IMG/VR virus record: IMGVR_UViG_3300020171_000049
Span: 1-46,482 of that record
Direction: 5' to 3' (one strand)
DNA from: a virus
Length of the DNA stretch: 46,482 bases
Made by a program: the position numbers and the translations under genes. Below the pieces are notes generated by a model, which saw only the letters and a program-made list of their open reading frames with translations, had not been told where the DNA came from and did no database searches. The first letter of the stretch is position 1, and each line of letters begins with the position of its first letter. Below are positions 36,504 to 45,114 of this stretch, piece after piece.

Positions 36504-36827
36504 ATGGGAACTCCAAACGTCAAAGGGCAGATGGTCCGGCCCGTCGCGCAGTTTAAGAACGCCCCGACCCCGAAAACCCTGGCCATCAGCGGAACGGCTG
36601 CAGCCACGGCTGCGCTCGGCGCCAACGAGATTCTGGTGCAGACCACGACCAGTTGTTTCTTCTTAGTGGGCTCGAGTGCGGAACGCACCGCAACTCCTGT
36701 CACCGTCAGTATCGGGCACTTCATTCCCGCAGGCGTGGCGTGGCCCATGCTGGTCGATCCTGAGCACGTCTTCCAGGCGATCACCTCAGGTGCAGCCGGG
36801 TCGGTTTATATCAGCGCCATCAGTTAA
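36504..36827 (+). CDS. Small virion-associated protein
   Basis: This 107-aa protein is Ala/Thr/Val-rich and beta-type (ISGTAAATAALGANEILVQT, later HVFQAITSGAAGSVYISAIS). AGGAGGG precedes the ATG. It resembles its upstream neighbour in style, and both may derive from a decoration-type fold. A small terminator follows. Confidence 0.55.
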   Translation: MGTPNVKGQMVRPVAQFKNAPTPKTLAISGTAAATAALGANEILVQTTTSCFFLVGSSAERTATPVTVSIGHFIPAGVAWPMLVDPEHVFQAITSGAAGSVYISAIS

Positions 36828-36831
36828 ATTC

Positions 36832-36851
36832 AGGCCCCAGCAATGGGGCCT
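36832..36851 (+). terminator. Hairpin terminator before the tail-fibre gene
   Basis: AGGCCCC (36832-36838) pairs with GGGGCCT (36845-36851), followed by TTTAAC. The short T-run makes it a weak intrinsic terminator that could reduce transcription into the fibre gene. Confidence 0.6.
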
Positions 36852-36871
36852 TTAACTAAGGATGCAAACTC

Positions 36872-39133
36872 ATGGCTTTTGGATATGGGTTTATAAATAG
36901 CGGAATCGGCATAATTTCAGAAGCACTTTTCCCCGGCAAGAAAATCGCCTCCACCCTCGGCGTCCCTGTCGGTGGCACCTTCACCCGCGCCTCTGGTGCC
37001 ACGGTTCCCGACTACCTCGGAGTGTACCAGACCGTTGGGGTTGATGTTCCTGCTGTACCGGGGGCGAGATACGAAGCGGCTATTCTGCAACAATCTGGGA
37101 TGGCTAACTACACCACGGCAGGGGGGGCGACCATTTCAGCAGGAACAGCTACTCTTCCAACCAATGCCGCATATGTGAAACTATTAGCCGCTAATTTCAA
37201 TGGAGTTGCTGGGGATGTTATCGAAGTATCCATCAGCGCAACGGTTATGGGAAGTTTCCGGCTATACGCTCAGAAAAATGATGGGGCTTTTGATCAGACG
37301 TTCACGGTGCATAGAGGGTTTGGTGTGCCTCAAGTATATGTGACAAGAATGACTCTAACCAGCGCACACGTAGGTATGGCGCTATGGGTGTATGCGGAAG
37401 AAGCCGTTAGTGCAACTATCCATTTTTCCCGAATTACAAAAAATCCAGGGGCCCGACCGGGCTTTCCTCAAGAGTCTGGGTGGTACGACACGGAGAGACT
37501 TTATACCATCACGACTAATGGCGCGTATGCAGACAGGCCCAAAAGTCCCTACTCAAAAGTTAGTTGTATTGGGGATTCCTTTACAGCACATCAACACTAT
37601 CTGAGTGCAATAAATTCTGGGAGTATTCTCGCAGCAACGGTTGGGGCAGGTATCGGGGGAAACACACTCACGGCAATCGAAGCGCGTTTTGCCGCCGATG
37701 TTGTCGCAGTATCTCCTGGGGTTGTGGTAGTTCAGGGCGGTATAAACGACATTGTTGGAGATACTCCTATCACAACGATGTTGGCCGCAGTAACATCTAG
37801 CATCAACCAAGCTATTGCTGCTGGGATAAAGGTCGCTCTTGTCAATGTTGCCCCTTGGAAAAACCACACCTCATGGACATCCAATAGACAGGCCTTAACA
37901 CTTGCCTATAATACAGGTTTGTCTTCTCTTGCTGCCTCTTACGGGTTGACTGTTGTGGACATCTACACGATGTTTTCCGTAGCCGATGCGTTAAGCCCAA
38001 CTTATGATTCCGGGGATGGTTTACATCTTAACGTGTATGGAGATTGGGCGCTCGGTCTTGCGGTAGCCTCAGCCATTGAGCCACTTGTTCTAGCTACCAG
38101 TTCTGAGTTTCTACCCCTGCACCCCTTCACCGACAACCGGGGAGTGCGCGAGTACACGACCTTGCCCGCTAGAGAGAATAGCACCGCCCGCGCCACCGGC
38201 TACCAGATGTTCGTGAACAAAAGGTACTACACCTGCACGACTGCCGGGACAACTGCCGGGACTGCTCCCACCTTCAGCACCACCACAGTCGGCCAAACGG
38301 TTGTCGATGGGACGGTCACTTGGACGGATGCTGGGCATTACACCGGACCTTTTGGGGTGCTTCTGGAAGAAGCGCGGACGAACTATTTCCTGAACTCTGC
38401 CGTACCTGTTACTCAAAATATCACGACATCGGCGCAAGCATACACGGTTTCTGTTGTCGGTAGTGGCAGCGTCACCCTGTCAGGAACCGCGACGGGTGTT
38501 GTTACCTCGGCCAGCCCCCTCACGGTAACAGCAACTGTAGGAACTCTGACTTGCACAGTTGCAGGAACGCTGACTCATGTTGATGTCCAGGCCGGAGCCT
38601 TCGCCACCTCCAACATCATCACCGCAGGGGCCACCGCAACCCGCGCAGCAACGAACTTGAGTGTCCCGAACCCGCTACCCGCGAATGACTTTACGGTGTA
38701 TGTGGAGTGGGTGCCGATTGGCCTTAATCCAATAGCACAGCACATGATGTTTGATTCGGGCGATTCCTTAGCTGTTCGTGAATTTTATTTATCCTATTCT
38801 ACAGCCGCCCCAGGTGACTTTTTTGTTCGTCGGGATGGTGTATTTAGCCAACTTCGTATAGCCGACCCAGTGGTTGGGGTTAGAAACAGAGTCTTAGTAC
38901 GAAGCTCCAGTAGTGTCGGCCTACACGCAGGTATCAACGGAATATTCTCACAGCTAAGTGCTGTGGTGTTACCGTGGACACCATCTGGGGATATGCGTAT
39001 TGGTGCGCGTATAGATGGATCAGGACGGATCAATGGAACCATCCCCACAGTCATCGTCTTCAAGAAACCCTTAACTGACGCCCAGTGCCTCGGTCTTTCT
39101 AACGGCACCATCAAGTGGTGGGAGGTTCGCTAA
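36872..39133 (+). CDS. Tail fibre or tailspike with SGNH-hydrolase domain
   Basis: In this 753-aa protein the N-terminal ~220 residues are probably virion attachment and linker. Residues about 230-410 form an SGNH/GDSL esterase with block I CIGDSFT, block III GGIND and block V DGLHLN (Ser, Asp and His catalytic residues). A Thr/Ala-rich stretch and a C-terminal beta-sandwich (LamG-like) follow. Such fibres usually remove acetyl groups from surface polysaccharide. The esterase and C-terminal coding DNA is AT-richer than the flanking parts, indicating modular exchange. Confidence 0.8.
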   Translation: MAFGYGFINSGIGIISEALFPGKKIASTLGVPVGGTFTRASGATVPDYLGVYQTVGVDVPAVPGARYEAAILQQSGMANYTTAGGATISAGTATLPTNAAYVKLLAANFNGVAGDVIEVSISATVMGSFRLYAQKNDGAFDQTFTVHRGFGVPQVYVTRMTLTSAHVGMALWVYAEEAVSATIHFSRITKNPGARPGFPQESGWYDTERLYTITTNGAYADRPKSPYSKVSCIGDSFTAHQHYLSAINSGSILAATVGAGIGGNTLTAIEARFAADVVAVSPGVVVVQGGINDIVGDTPITTMLAAVTSSINQAIAAGIKVALVNVAPWKNHTSWTSNRQALTLAYNTGLSSLAASYGLTVVDIYTMFSVADALSPTYDSGDGLHLNVYGDWALGLAVASAIEPLVLATSSEFLPLHPFTDNRGVREYTTLPARENSTARATGYQMFVNKRYYTCTTAGTTAGTAPTFSTTTVGQTVVDGTVTWTDAGHYTGPFGVLLEEARTNYFLNSAVPVTQNITTSAQAYTVSVVGSGSVTLSGTATGVVTSASPLTVTATVGTLTCTVAGTLTHVDVQAGAFATSNIITAGATATRAATNLSVPNPLPANDFTVYVEWVPIGLNPIAQHMMFDSGDSLAVREFYLSYSTAAPGDFFVRRDGVFSQLRIADPVVGVRNRVLVRSSSSVGLHAGINGIFSQLSAVVLPWTPSGDMRIGARIDGSGRINGTIPTVIVFKKPLTDAQCLGLSNGTIKWWEVR

Positions 39134-39330
39134 TGGCCAAGGCAGATACAACCAAAAACGCCCAACTCAAGACCGACCTCACCGCTTTCCTCGCCGCTAC
39201 GGTAGACAGCAAGGGTGATGTCCAACCCCTGACCGCCGCACAACTGGAAGCAATCGGCGCGATGCCGGTGAAGAGGGTCAAGGTGATCGACCAGACCACC
39301 CCGAAGAAAGCCAAGGCGGTGAAGAAATGA
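39133..39330 (+). CDS. Small basic protein behind the fibre gene
   Basis: This 65-aa protein has a helical N-terminal part (TKNAQLKTDLTAFLAATVD) and ends with a Lys-rich tail (KKAKAVKK). It starts at a TAATG overlapping the fibre stop and its stop overlaps the next start. It could be a fibre chaperone or minor structural protein. No family was recognised. Confidence 0.6.
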   Translation: MAKADTTKNAQLKTDLTAFLAATVDSKGDVQPLTAAQLEAIGAMPVKRVKVIDQTTPKKAKAVKK

Positions 39331-39770
39331 GACTGACCATCGAACTCAATAAAGCCGACGCCATTGCGGTCACTCCCGACTATCCGACCGCGGGGCTTGC
39401 CTACATCACCGGTGACGAGGGGAGCCAAGTTGACTGGGTTCCCGCCCTTCGTAAGGCCGCGGTCTTCCTGCGCGATACCTTCAACATCGTTGCAGCCCCT
39501 GCGCTCACCAACGGCCCGTTACCGAGCAATCCAGACGCAACACAGGTCGAGGGATTTCTGGGCAACTGTAACACCCCGCCGACCGAGTTTGGCCAAGTGC
39601 ATGTCGAGCTGACCGCCTACGCACAACTTCGACTCGCACCACAACTGCTGATGATGTGCCCCTTTCTGGTGATCGCTGGAGAAGCTGCCGGGGAGCGGGT
39701 GGAGACGATTACCACGGACGAGGGGACGGCGGAAGTGAGTACATCGGTGCCGGTGGGGAGGTTCGCATGA
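39327..39770 (+). CDS. Hypothetical structural-region protein
   Basis: This 147-aa protein has an alpha/beta composition (LAYITGDEGSQVDWVPALRKAAVFL, later VHVELTAYAQLRLAPQLLMM) and no recognised motif. It overlaps both neighbours by ATGA, so it is translated as part of the fibre-to-neck block. Confidence 0.55.
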   Translation: MRLTIELNKADAIAVTPDYPTAGLAYITGDEGSQVDWVPALRKAAVFLRDTFNIVAAPALTNGPLPSNPDATQVEGFLGNCNTPPTEFGQVHVELTAYAQLRLAPQLLMMCPFLVIAGEAAGERVETITTDEGTAEVSTSVPVGRFA

Positions 39771-40054
39771 GTCTATTTCGCAGTTGGTTTTATCTGGCTT
39801 TTCGCACTGTCTGGCGCATCCAGGAACGCATCTTCGGTAAAGGCGTGGTCAATGTTTGGCTCCTGCGAATGGATCGCCTTGCCCAAGACAAGTGGTTTGG
39901 CGGCAAGTTCGAGACCATCAGCGGCCACCTGGGGCGAGTGCAGCTTCGCTACGGCGGCAAGATCCCCTGGAGCAAGCGGCCACTTCAGGCCTTCGTCTCT
40001 CGCTTTCTGGATTGGCTCGACCCAGGTCACTGCAAGAAAAGCATAGGTTACTAA
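39767..40054 (+). CDS. Small hypothetical basic protein
   Basis: The 95-aa reading starts at MSLFRSWFYLAFRT; the ATG overlaps the previous stop, and a longer open frame upstream is the previous gene out of phase. It is basic and aromatic throughout (VWRIQERIFGKGVVNVW, FVSRFLDWLDPGHC), possibly peripheral to the membrane. It is coupled by TAATG to the next small membrane gene. The function is unknown. Confidence 0.55.
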   Translation: MSLFRSWFYLAFRTVWRIQERIFGKGVVNVWLLRMDRLAQDKWFGGKFETISGHLGRVQLRYGGKIPWSKRPLQAFVSRFLDWLDPGHCKKSIGY

Positions 40055-40281
40055 TGACCGTCCCGAGAGACAAAAAACTGCATTTTCTGGTTGGGCTTGG
40101 CATCGGCTCCTTAGCGATGATCCACCCTAGCCTCTGGGTATGTGTGCCCGTCACAGCTATCGCCAAAGAATTGCGTGACCTCAGAGGTCATGGAACCCCA
40201 GAAGTTTTGGATGCTGTTGCTACTATTCTAGGAGGTTGCCCGTGGCTTATTGCCGTGTACTTTTTTGGAAGTCTGCTGTAA
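40054..40281 (+). CDS. Small membrane protein
   Basis: This 75-aa protein has two hydrophobic segments (about residues 10-34 and 56-74) around a short charged loop (KELRDLRGHGTPE). This Lys-His-x-x-VG plus KE-x-RD layout resembles small phage membrane proteins sometimes called putative holins or lipoproteins. The start overlaps the previous stop. The role is uncertain. Confidence 0.6.
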   Translation: MTVPRDKKLHFLVGLGIGSLAMIHPSLWVCVPVTAIAKELRDLRGHGTPEVLDAVATILGGCPWLIAVYFFGSLL

Positions 40282-40634
40282 CTCTCGCTTTTCTGCTGCC
40301 AACGCTGGCTTACGCCGCGTCGATTTCAGCACCGCCCGCTGAGTTCTTCACCGCTTTTCCCCTCACCTCAGCATGGATTTTCGGTGCAATTCTCATGGCT
40401 TTTATCGGAGCAGTTGGTATTATAGCAAAACTCGTCAAGGATTCGATCAGTAGGAGCATCGCATCCAGCGAGAAAGTCAACGAGGCGCAGTGGCTGGAGA
40501 TAAAGTCCTTGGCGAAGTATGCGGGCAAACTTGACCGGCGCCTAATCTCCGTAGAGATACACTGCGACCGAAACCACCCAGGCGGGCGCAGGGAATATGA
40601 TCCAGAACGCAGGCTCGGAGCCGACGATGAGTGA
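40242..40634 (+). CDS. Signal-anchored small protein with coiled-coil
   Basis: The 130-aa reading starts at the GTG 6 bases after AGGAGG. An N-terminal signal-like segment (AVTLAFLLPTLAYAAS) is followed by a TM segment (FGAILMAFIGAVGIIAKL), a helical stretch (SEKVNEAQWLEIKSLAKYAG) and a basic, His-containing end. It could be a tail-associated or lysis-accessory (spanin-like) protein. It overlaps the small membrane gene upstream by 40 bases. Confidence 0.55.
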   Translation: MAYCRVLFWKSAVTLAFLLPTLAYAASISAPPAEFFTAFPLTSAWIFGAILMAFIGAVGIIAKLVKDSISRSIASSEKVNEAQWLEIKSLAKYAGKLDRRLISVEIHCDRNHPGGRREYDPERRLGADDE

Positions 40635-40917
40635 TTCCACTACCTTTGTTCCCGGCGATTACAACGCAGTCTGCGACGAGTGCGGCTTTGAGTTCAAGGC
40701 TTCGCAGTTGCGCAAACGCTGGGATGGATATAGAGTGTGCCCCAAGGACTGGGAACCACGTCACCCCCAGGAGTTCCTGAGAGCCAAACCGGAAACAACC
40801 CGAGTGCCGTGGGCAAGACCAGAGGGAGCAGATGCGTTCGTCGCCAGCCCCTACGATCTTTATACAGAAGACGGCGAGACAATGACCACAGAAGATGGTG
40901 CACCAATTACAGTTTAG
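40627..40917 (+). CDS. Small zinc-ribbon-like protein
   Basis: In this 96-aa protein CDECGFEFKASQLRKRWDGYRVCPKDW gives three cysteines plus a likely fourth ligand, then an acidic region (YTEDGETMTTEDG). The pattern is frequent in podovirus genomes near fibre genes. GGAG precedes the ATG at 40627. The function is unknown. Confidence 0.6.
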   Translation: MSDSTTFVPGDYNAVCDECGFEFKASQLRKRWDGYRVCPKDWEPRHPQEFLRAKPETTRVPWARPEGADAFVASPYDLYTEDGETMTTEDGAPITV

Positions 40918-40927
40918 GAGCTAACCA

Positions 40928-41545
40928 ATGCCGAAGATGTCCGATCTACCAAATGCTACACCAATGGCTGGGGACGAACTAATCCCAGTCGTCCAGAACG
41001 GAATAACCAAAAAGGCGTTGTCTGCTGATTTTGTAGGTCCCCAAGGTGCAACTGGTGCAACTGGTGCGACTGGTGCCCAGGGAATACCTGGTTCGCCAAA
41101 CACCCATTTGGGCTGTAGCGCCCGCCCATCTGGTTCGGCCAATTCGGTGCTGAATACCACTGTGAAGGTGATAAATTTCGCCACAACTACGCATGATACG
41201 TCGGGTATCTTCAGCGTCGGCCTACCGACCAGACTCACAGTTCCTGCGGGTGTTTCCTATGTACGATTGACAGCACAGGTTGATATTCAATCCAACGCCA
41301 CAGGGCAGCGTATAGCGTGGGTGCGTAAAAATGGGGCCGACCCAGGATCAAACGACTGGCCGTATACCAGCGCGAATGCAGTTGGTGGCTCGTTACAGAC
41401 AGTGTTGAACATGGTATCCCCACCGCTCCCAGTTGTTCCTGGGGACTATTTTGAACTTGTATGTTACCAAAACAGCGGTTCAAGACTTATTGCTGGGCTC
41501 ACCGGTTCTAATATCACGTTCTTTTCTATGGATGTCCTCCAGTAA
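40928..41545 (+). CDS. Collagen-like fibre protein with C1q-like head
   Basis: In this 205-aa protein residues about 1-35 are an attachment segment (MSDLPNATPMAGDELIPVVQ), followed by a short collagen-like run of G-x-y triplets (GPQGATGATGATGAQGIPG). A beta-rich C-terminal domain of about 140 residues ends FFSMDVLQ, resembling C1q/TNF-type trimeric heads. It is probably a trimeric virion fibre. TAGGAG precedes the ATG. Confidence 0.75.
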   Translation: MPKMSDLPNATPMAGDELIPVVQNGITKKALSADFVGPQGATGATGATGAQGIPGSPNTHLGCSARPSGSANSVLNTTVKVINFATTTHDTSGIFSVGLPTRLTVPAGVSYVRLTAQVDIQSNATGQRIAWVRKNGADPGSNDWPYTSANAVGGSLQTVLNMVSPPLPVVPGDYFELVCYQNSGSRLIAGLTGSNITFFSMDVLQ

Positions 41546-41554
41546 GGAGTTACC

Positions 41555-42247
41555 ATGACCACGTCAGGCGTGTTCAGTCCAACATCGACCCGCGATATTA
41601 TCGTCTACGGGGCTCTGCGCCTGGTGGGGGCTTACGCCTCCGAGGACACCCCGAGAACGCAGCAGGTCACGGACGCAACCATCGCCCTGAATCTGATGCT
41701 GAAATCATGGCAGACCAGCGGCTTTATCTGGCTGCGGGAGTTCAAGAGTTTTGCTCTCGCCGCGGCGACCCCTTCTTACAACCTGCCCGACGCCGGCACC
41801 TTCGCCTACAGGCCGACCAGAATCTACGCTGCCACCATCAAGGACGCGCAAGGCCAGGAGATCCTGCAGATGGCGCTGAGTCGGGCCGACTACATGGGCC
41901 TGCCCAACAAAGCCCAGACCGGCAGGCCAAACAGCTTCTACTACGACCCCCAGCACACCACCGGCAAGATCTACCTTTGGCCTGTGCCCTCGGACGCGAC
42001 ACTGACACTGGTTCTGGACGTGGACAAGCCCTTCGAGATCCTGAACGCTTCTGGGGACACCTTCGATTGCCCTGACGAGTGGATCGAGCCGATCAAGTAC
42101 GGTCTTGCTGCCCGGCTGGCGCCGGAGTACGGCATACCCCTAGCCGAGCGGCAACTGCTGACCGCAGAGTATATGTCGCTGCGCCAGGGCATCCTCGATT
42201 ACAACTTCGACTACACCTCGACGTTCCTCGGGAGGGATGATGGCTAA
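41555..42247 (+). CDS. Head-to-tail adaptor, P22 gp4-like
   Basis: This 230-aa protein is helical with TTSGVFSPTSTRDIIVYGALRLVGA, then ALNLMLKSWQTSGFIWL and DEWIEPIKYGLAARLAPEYG, a pattern of podovirus gp4-like packaged-DNA stabilisation proteins. It should bind the portal ring and start the tail. It overlaps the next gene by 11 bases, as is usual for this adjacent pair. Confidence 0.8.
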   Translation: MTTSGVFSPTSTRDIIVYGALRLVGAYASEDTPRTQQVTDATIALNLMLKSWQTSGFIWLREFKSFALAAATPSYNLPDAGTFAYRPTRIYAATIKDAQGQEILQMALSRADYMGLPNKAQTGRPNSFYYDPQHTTGKIYLWPVPSDATLTLVLDVDKPFEILNASGDTFDCPDEWIEPIKYGLAARLAPEYGIPLAERQLLTAEYMSLRQGILDYNFDYTSTFLGRDDG

Positions 42248-43730
42248 GGAACTGCTGGAGAAGCCCTACTACAGTGCAGACCAGACGACTGAAGGGGCGG
42301 TCGGCTTTGATGACGTGCTGAACTGCTACTTCGAGCCCATCGCCGGAGGAAAGCTGACCCTTCGCCGCAGGCCGGTGCTCGATTCAGTGTTTTGTACGCT
42401 CAGCGGGACTAGCTCGTTCGGTGTCGCCGGCATTTACTGGTGGGAGCGGGCGAACGTATTTCTGGCGGTGTACGGAACGAATTTGTTTGTTGTCAGTCAG
42501 GCGGGGGTAGTTACGGACCAAGGTGTATGGTTTAGCGGCAACGTGTCCAGGGCTGTGTTCTCCGAAGGCGAAACTGCGGGGGGTGTCACGTGGGTTTATA
42601 TTGTCGGGGGCGCAGGCTACCCCACAAGGATCACTCACACAACATCGGGGGGGTTTTCCATTTTCTCCGTGGCTACTGTCACCCCAGGCGGTGGACAGCT
42701 ATTCGACGCCTTAACTATCGCCTACATCAACAGGCGCTTTGTCGCGCCCCAGCCAAACTCTGCTCGGTTCTACTTCACCGACACGAATCCGTCCACAGGG
42801 ATTCTTGAGAACGACTACTGGGACAGCAGCGACAACCCTCTGGTTGCAGAATCCGACGGAGACCGTATCATTGCTATTACGACGCACCTCAACGAGATTT
42901 ATGTGTGGGGCACAAAGTCTGTGGAAATCTGGCAGGACGACGGGGTCACTCCGTTCGTCCCGGTGCAGGGCGCATCCATAAACTTTGGCATACAAAACAG
43001 AGAAGCTATCACCATTATCGGGGATCGTGTGTTCGCCGCTGGTGTCCTGAATGGTGTCTTCTGTGTTGCTGAACTGACCGGGAGACAAGCTCGGGTCATC
43101 TCCGACGACATCAAGACGCTTATCGGGACACCGTTCACAGTACCGTACCTGCTCAGTCTGCAGATCGGCAAGCAAACTTTTCTGCTGGTGCAGTTCGGCT
43201 ACGGCAGCGCGACTATCGAAACCTGGGCTTTCGACATAAATACTGGCTACTGGTCGAAGTGGACCGATTTTAACGACCCAACCCACTCACCCTTCATCGG
43301 CAAATCCTCGGCGATCAATAGTGTTGCTGGAATCTCTCTTGTTGGAGCGAACACTGACGGGCGCATTTTTCGAGTGCGTTTTGGCCCCACGTACCATCGA
43401 GAACTCGGACACTCTCTGGAAGTTCTTCGGCGCACTCCCTGGATTCAGCACGGAACCTGGAAGCGCAAACGCTGCAATGCGGTCTACCTGAGGCTCAAAC
43501 GAGGGCATACTGCAGACGGTCGAGTTTTCTTGAGGTGGGCTGACGATGGCCGGGACACCTGGTCGCCTTCCTACCAGCTCAACCTGTTTCCAACGAGCAA
43601 CAAGGACTTTATTTCCAGAAACCGTCGCATGGGGATATACCACAGTCGGCGCTACGAGTTTACCATGAGCGACAATGCTGACTTCGTGCTTTCTGGATCT
43701 GAAGAAGATGTCACAGTGCTGAGGGACTGA
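42237..43730 (+). CDS. Tail hub / packaged-DNA stabilisation protein, P22 gp10-like
   Basis: This 497-aa protein is beta-propeller-like with YSADQTTEGAVGFDDVLNCYFEP near the N-terminus, ITTHLNEIYVWGTKSVEIWQDDG in the middle and a C-terminal SDNADFVLSGSEEDVT. In P22 gp10 follows gp4 and extends the tail tube; length and gene order agree (P22 gp10 is about 470 aa). GGAG precedes the start. Confidence 0.85.
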   Translation: MMAKELLEKPYYSADQTTEGAVGFDDVLNCYFEPIAGGKLTLRRRPVLDSVFCTLSGTSSFGVAGIYWWERANVFLAVYGTNLFVVSQAGVVTDQGVWFSGNVSRAVFSEGETAGGVTWVYIVGGAGYPTRITHTTSGGFSIFSVATVTPGGGQLFDALTIAYINRRFVAPQPNSARFYFTDTNPSTGILENDYWDSSDNPLVAESDGDRIIAITTHLNEIYVWGTKSVEIWQDDGVTPFVPVQGASINFGIQNREAITIIGDRVFAAGVLNGVFCVAELTGRQARVISDDIKTLIGTPFTVPYLLSLQIGKQTFLLVQFGYGSATIETWAFDINTGYWSKWTDFNDPTHSPFIGKSSAINSVAGISLVGANTDGRIFRVRFGPTYHRELGHSLEVLRRTPWIQHGTWKRKRCNAVYLRLKRGHTADGRVFLRWADDGRDTWSPSYQLNLFPTSNKDFISRNRRMGIYHSRRYEFTMSDNADFVLSGSEEDVTVLRD

Positions 43731-43731
43731 C

Positions 43732-44559
43732 ATGGCGAATTTTGAGAAACTTCCGAATCACCCAATCCGCGGCGAGAACTGGGTCAAGTCATGGTTCGAG
43801 TTCTCGCGCTGGCTCGACATCGTCCAGAGAACCTTGCGCAAACTGGAGATCGACTCGCTGCTGCAGTATTTCCACCTCGCAGGGCGCACCGGGGGGCAGG
43901 TTGCTGCTGGAGGTTCTGGGGCTTCGGACGACCTCACACTTCTATCGACCGCCAGCGCCACCAAGGGTGAAGTCCATATCGGCGGCGACGGCGTAACCGA
44001 CACTTCGACGTTTGAGGATGATGGTACGCTGCGCTTCGACGGAGACGCCGTCGTCTGGGACGACATCCACTTCCCGCAGTCGCCGCCGAAGACGGTCGGA
44101 GCCGGCAACCCGACCCTTGTGACCTTTCTCGGCAACCTGCGCGGGTACGCCTACGCTGTGGGGGACGCTCACGACTTCGACCCGCAGGAGTACAAGCACA
44201 ACGGCAAGCAGGGGGCACAGGCAGTTATTCACATTCACTTCGTCACCCGCTCAACCGTCGGCACCGACACAGCGATCAAATGGGAGGTCGAGTTCTCGAC
44301 AGCGAACGTCAACACCGTTTTTCCCACGCCAACCGTGGCTTCTGCGGAAGTCGTTATCCCTGGAGGGACGCCGGCCTTAACCCACGTCATTGCTGACATT
44401 ACGACCTTCACCGCGGGGAATATCGCCAGCCAGATGTTCATGCGTGTCAAGAGGGTCGCAGCGGCGGGGGTAGCCCCAGCAACAGACCCGGTGATCGTCG
44501 GAGTTCATTACCACTACCAGATCGACACTGCGGGAAGTCGGCAGATCTTCTCCAAGTAA
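43732..44559 (+). CDS. Tail-associated structural protein
   Basis: In this 275-aa protein a short helical N-terminus (FEFSRWLDIVQRTLRKLEIDSLL) is followed by a Gly-rich linker and a beta-rich body (FHPQEYKHNG-like segment near 150; HYHYQIDTAGSR at the end). It starts one base after the gp10-like stop, the position of the tail needle or closure protein in P22, but the sequence lacks the long coiled-coil of gp26. The role is assigned by position only. Confidence 0.6.
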   Translation: MANFEKLPNHPIRGENWVKSWFEFSRWLDIVQRTLRKLEIDSLLQYFHLAGRTGGQVAAGGSGASDDLTLLSTASATKGEVHIGGDGVTDTSTFEDDGTLRFDGDAVVWDDIHFPQSPPKTVGAGNPTLVTFLGNLRGYAYAVGDAHDFDPQEYKHNGKQGAQAVIHIHFVTRSTVGTDTAIKWEVEFSTANVNTVFPTPTVASAEVVIPGGTPALTHVIADITTFTAGNIASQMFMRVKRVAAAGVAPATDPVIVGVHYHYQIDTAGSRQIFSK

Positions 44560-44616
44560 AAGGTTTACACTCCGGCAAGCATAAGCTACATTTAGGAAAA
44601 TCTTTTGGGAGGCTGA

Positions 44617-45114
44617 ATGACCGAACCAAACGTGCTGGCCAAAATCATCCCTGCTGGCGAGTTGACCGCCCCGGAGTACCGGGAGTGGATATTCTCCATT
44701 GAGGAGAAGATGCAGCAGTGTGAACAGTCTGTTGACAGGCACGCCGAGGACAACCCCCTCCCGACAAAGCACACGTTCACGCCGGGCTTGTACACGCGCC
44801 AAATCACCATGCCGGCAACGTCTCTCGTAATATCCAGAATCCACCTGCATGAGCACCCCTTTGTTATTTCAAAAGGCCGAGTGTCTGTGTACGACGGCAA
44901 AGAGATAGTCGTTTTGGAGGCTCCGCACCAAGGGGTGACGCCAGCTGGCACAAAAAGAATTTTATATGTCCACGAAGACACAGTATGGACGACATTTCAT
45001 GTTACAGATAAGAGTTCCTTTGACGAGATTGATATAAATGGCGTGATAACGTGCGACACGTTTGAGGAATTTGAGCAAATCGCGCATAAGGAGATACCTA
45101 TATGGCATGGGTAG
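44617..45114 (+). CDS. Cupin-like virion protein
   Basis: In this 165-aa protein a helical N-terminus is followed by a beta-barrel with SRIHLHEHPFVISKGRVSVYDG and VTPAGTKRILYVHEDTVWTTFHV. This is the layout of cupin-type proteins encoded in the tail regions of several podoviruses. Codon use turns AT-richer in the second half. GGGAGG precedes the ATG. It may be an enzyme-derived structural protein. Confidence 0.65.
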   Translation: MTEPNVLAKIIPAGELTAPEYREWIFSIEEKMQQCEQSVDRHAEDNPLPTKHTFTPGLYTRQITMPATSLVISRIHLHEHPFVISKGRVSVYDGKEIVVLEAPHQGVTPAGTKRILYVHEDTVWTTFHVTDKSSFDEIDINGVITCDTFEEFEQIAHKEIPIWHG

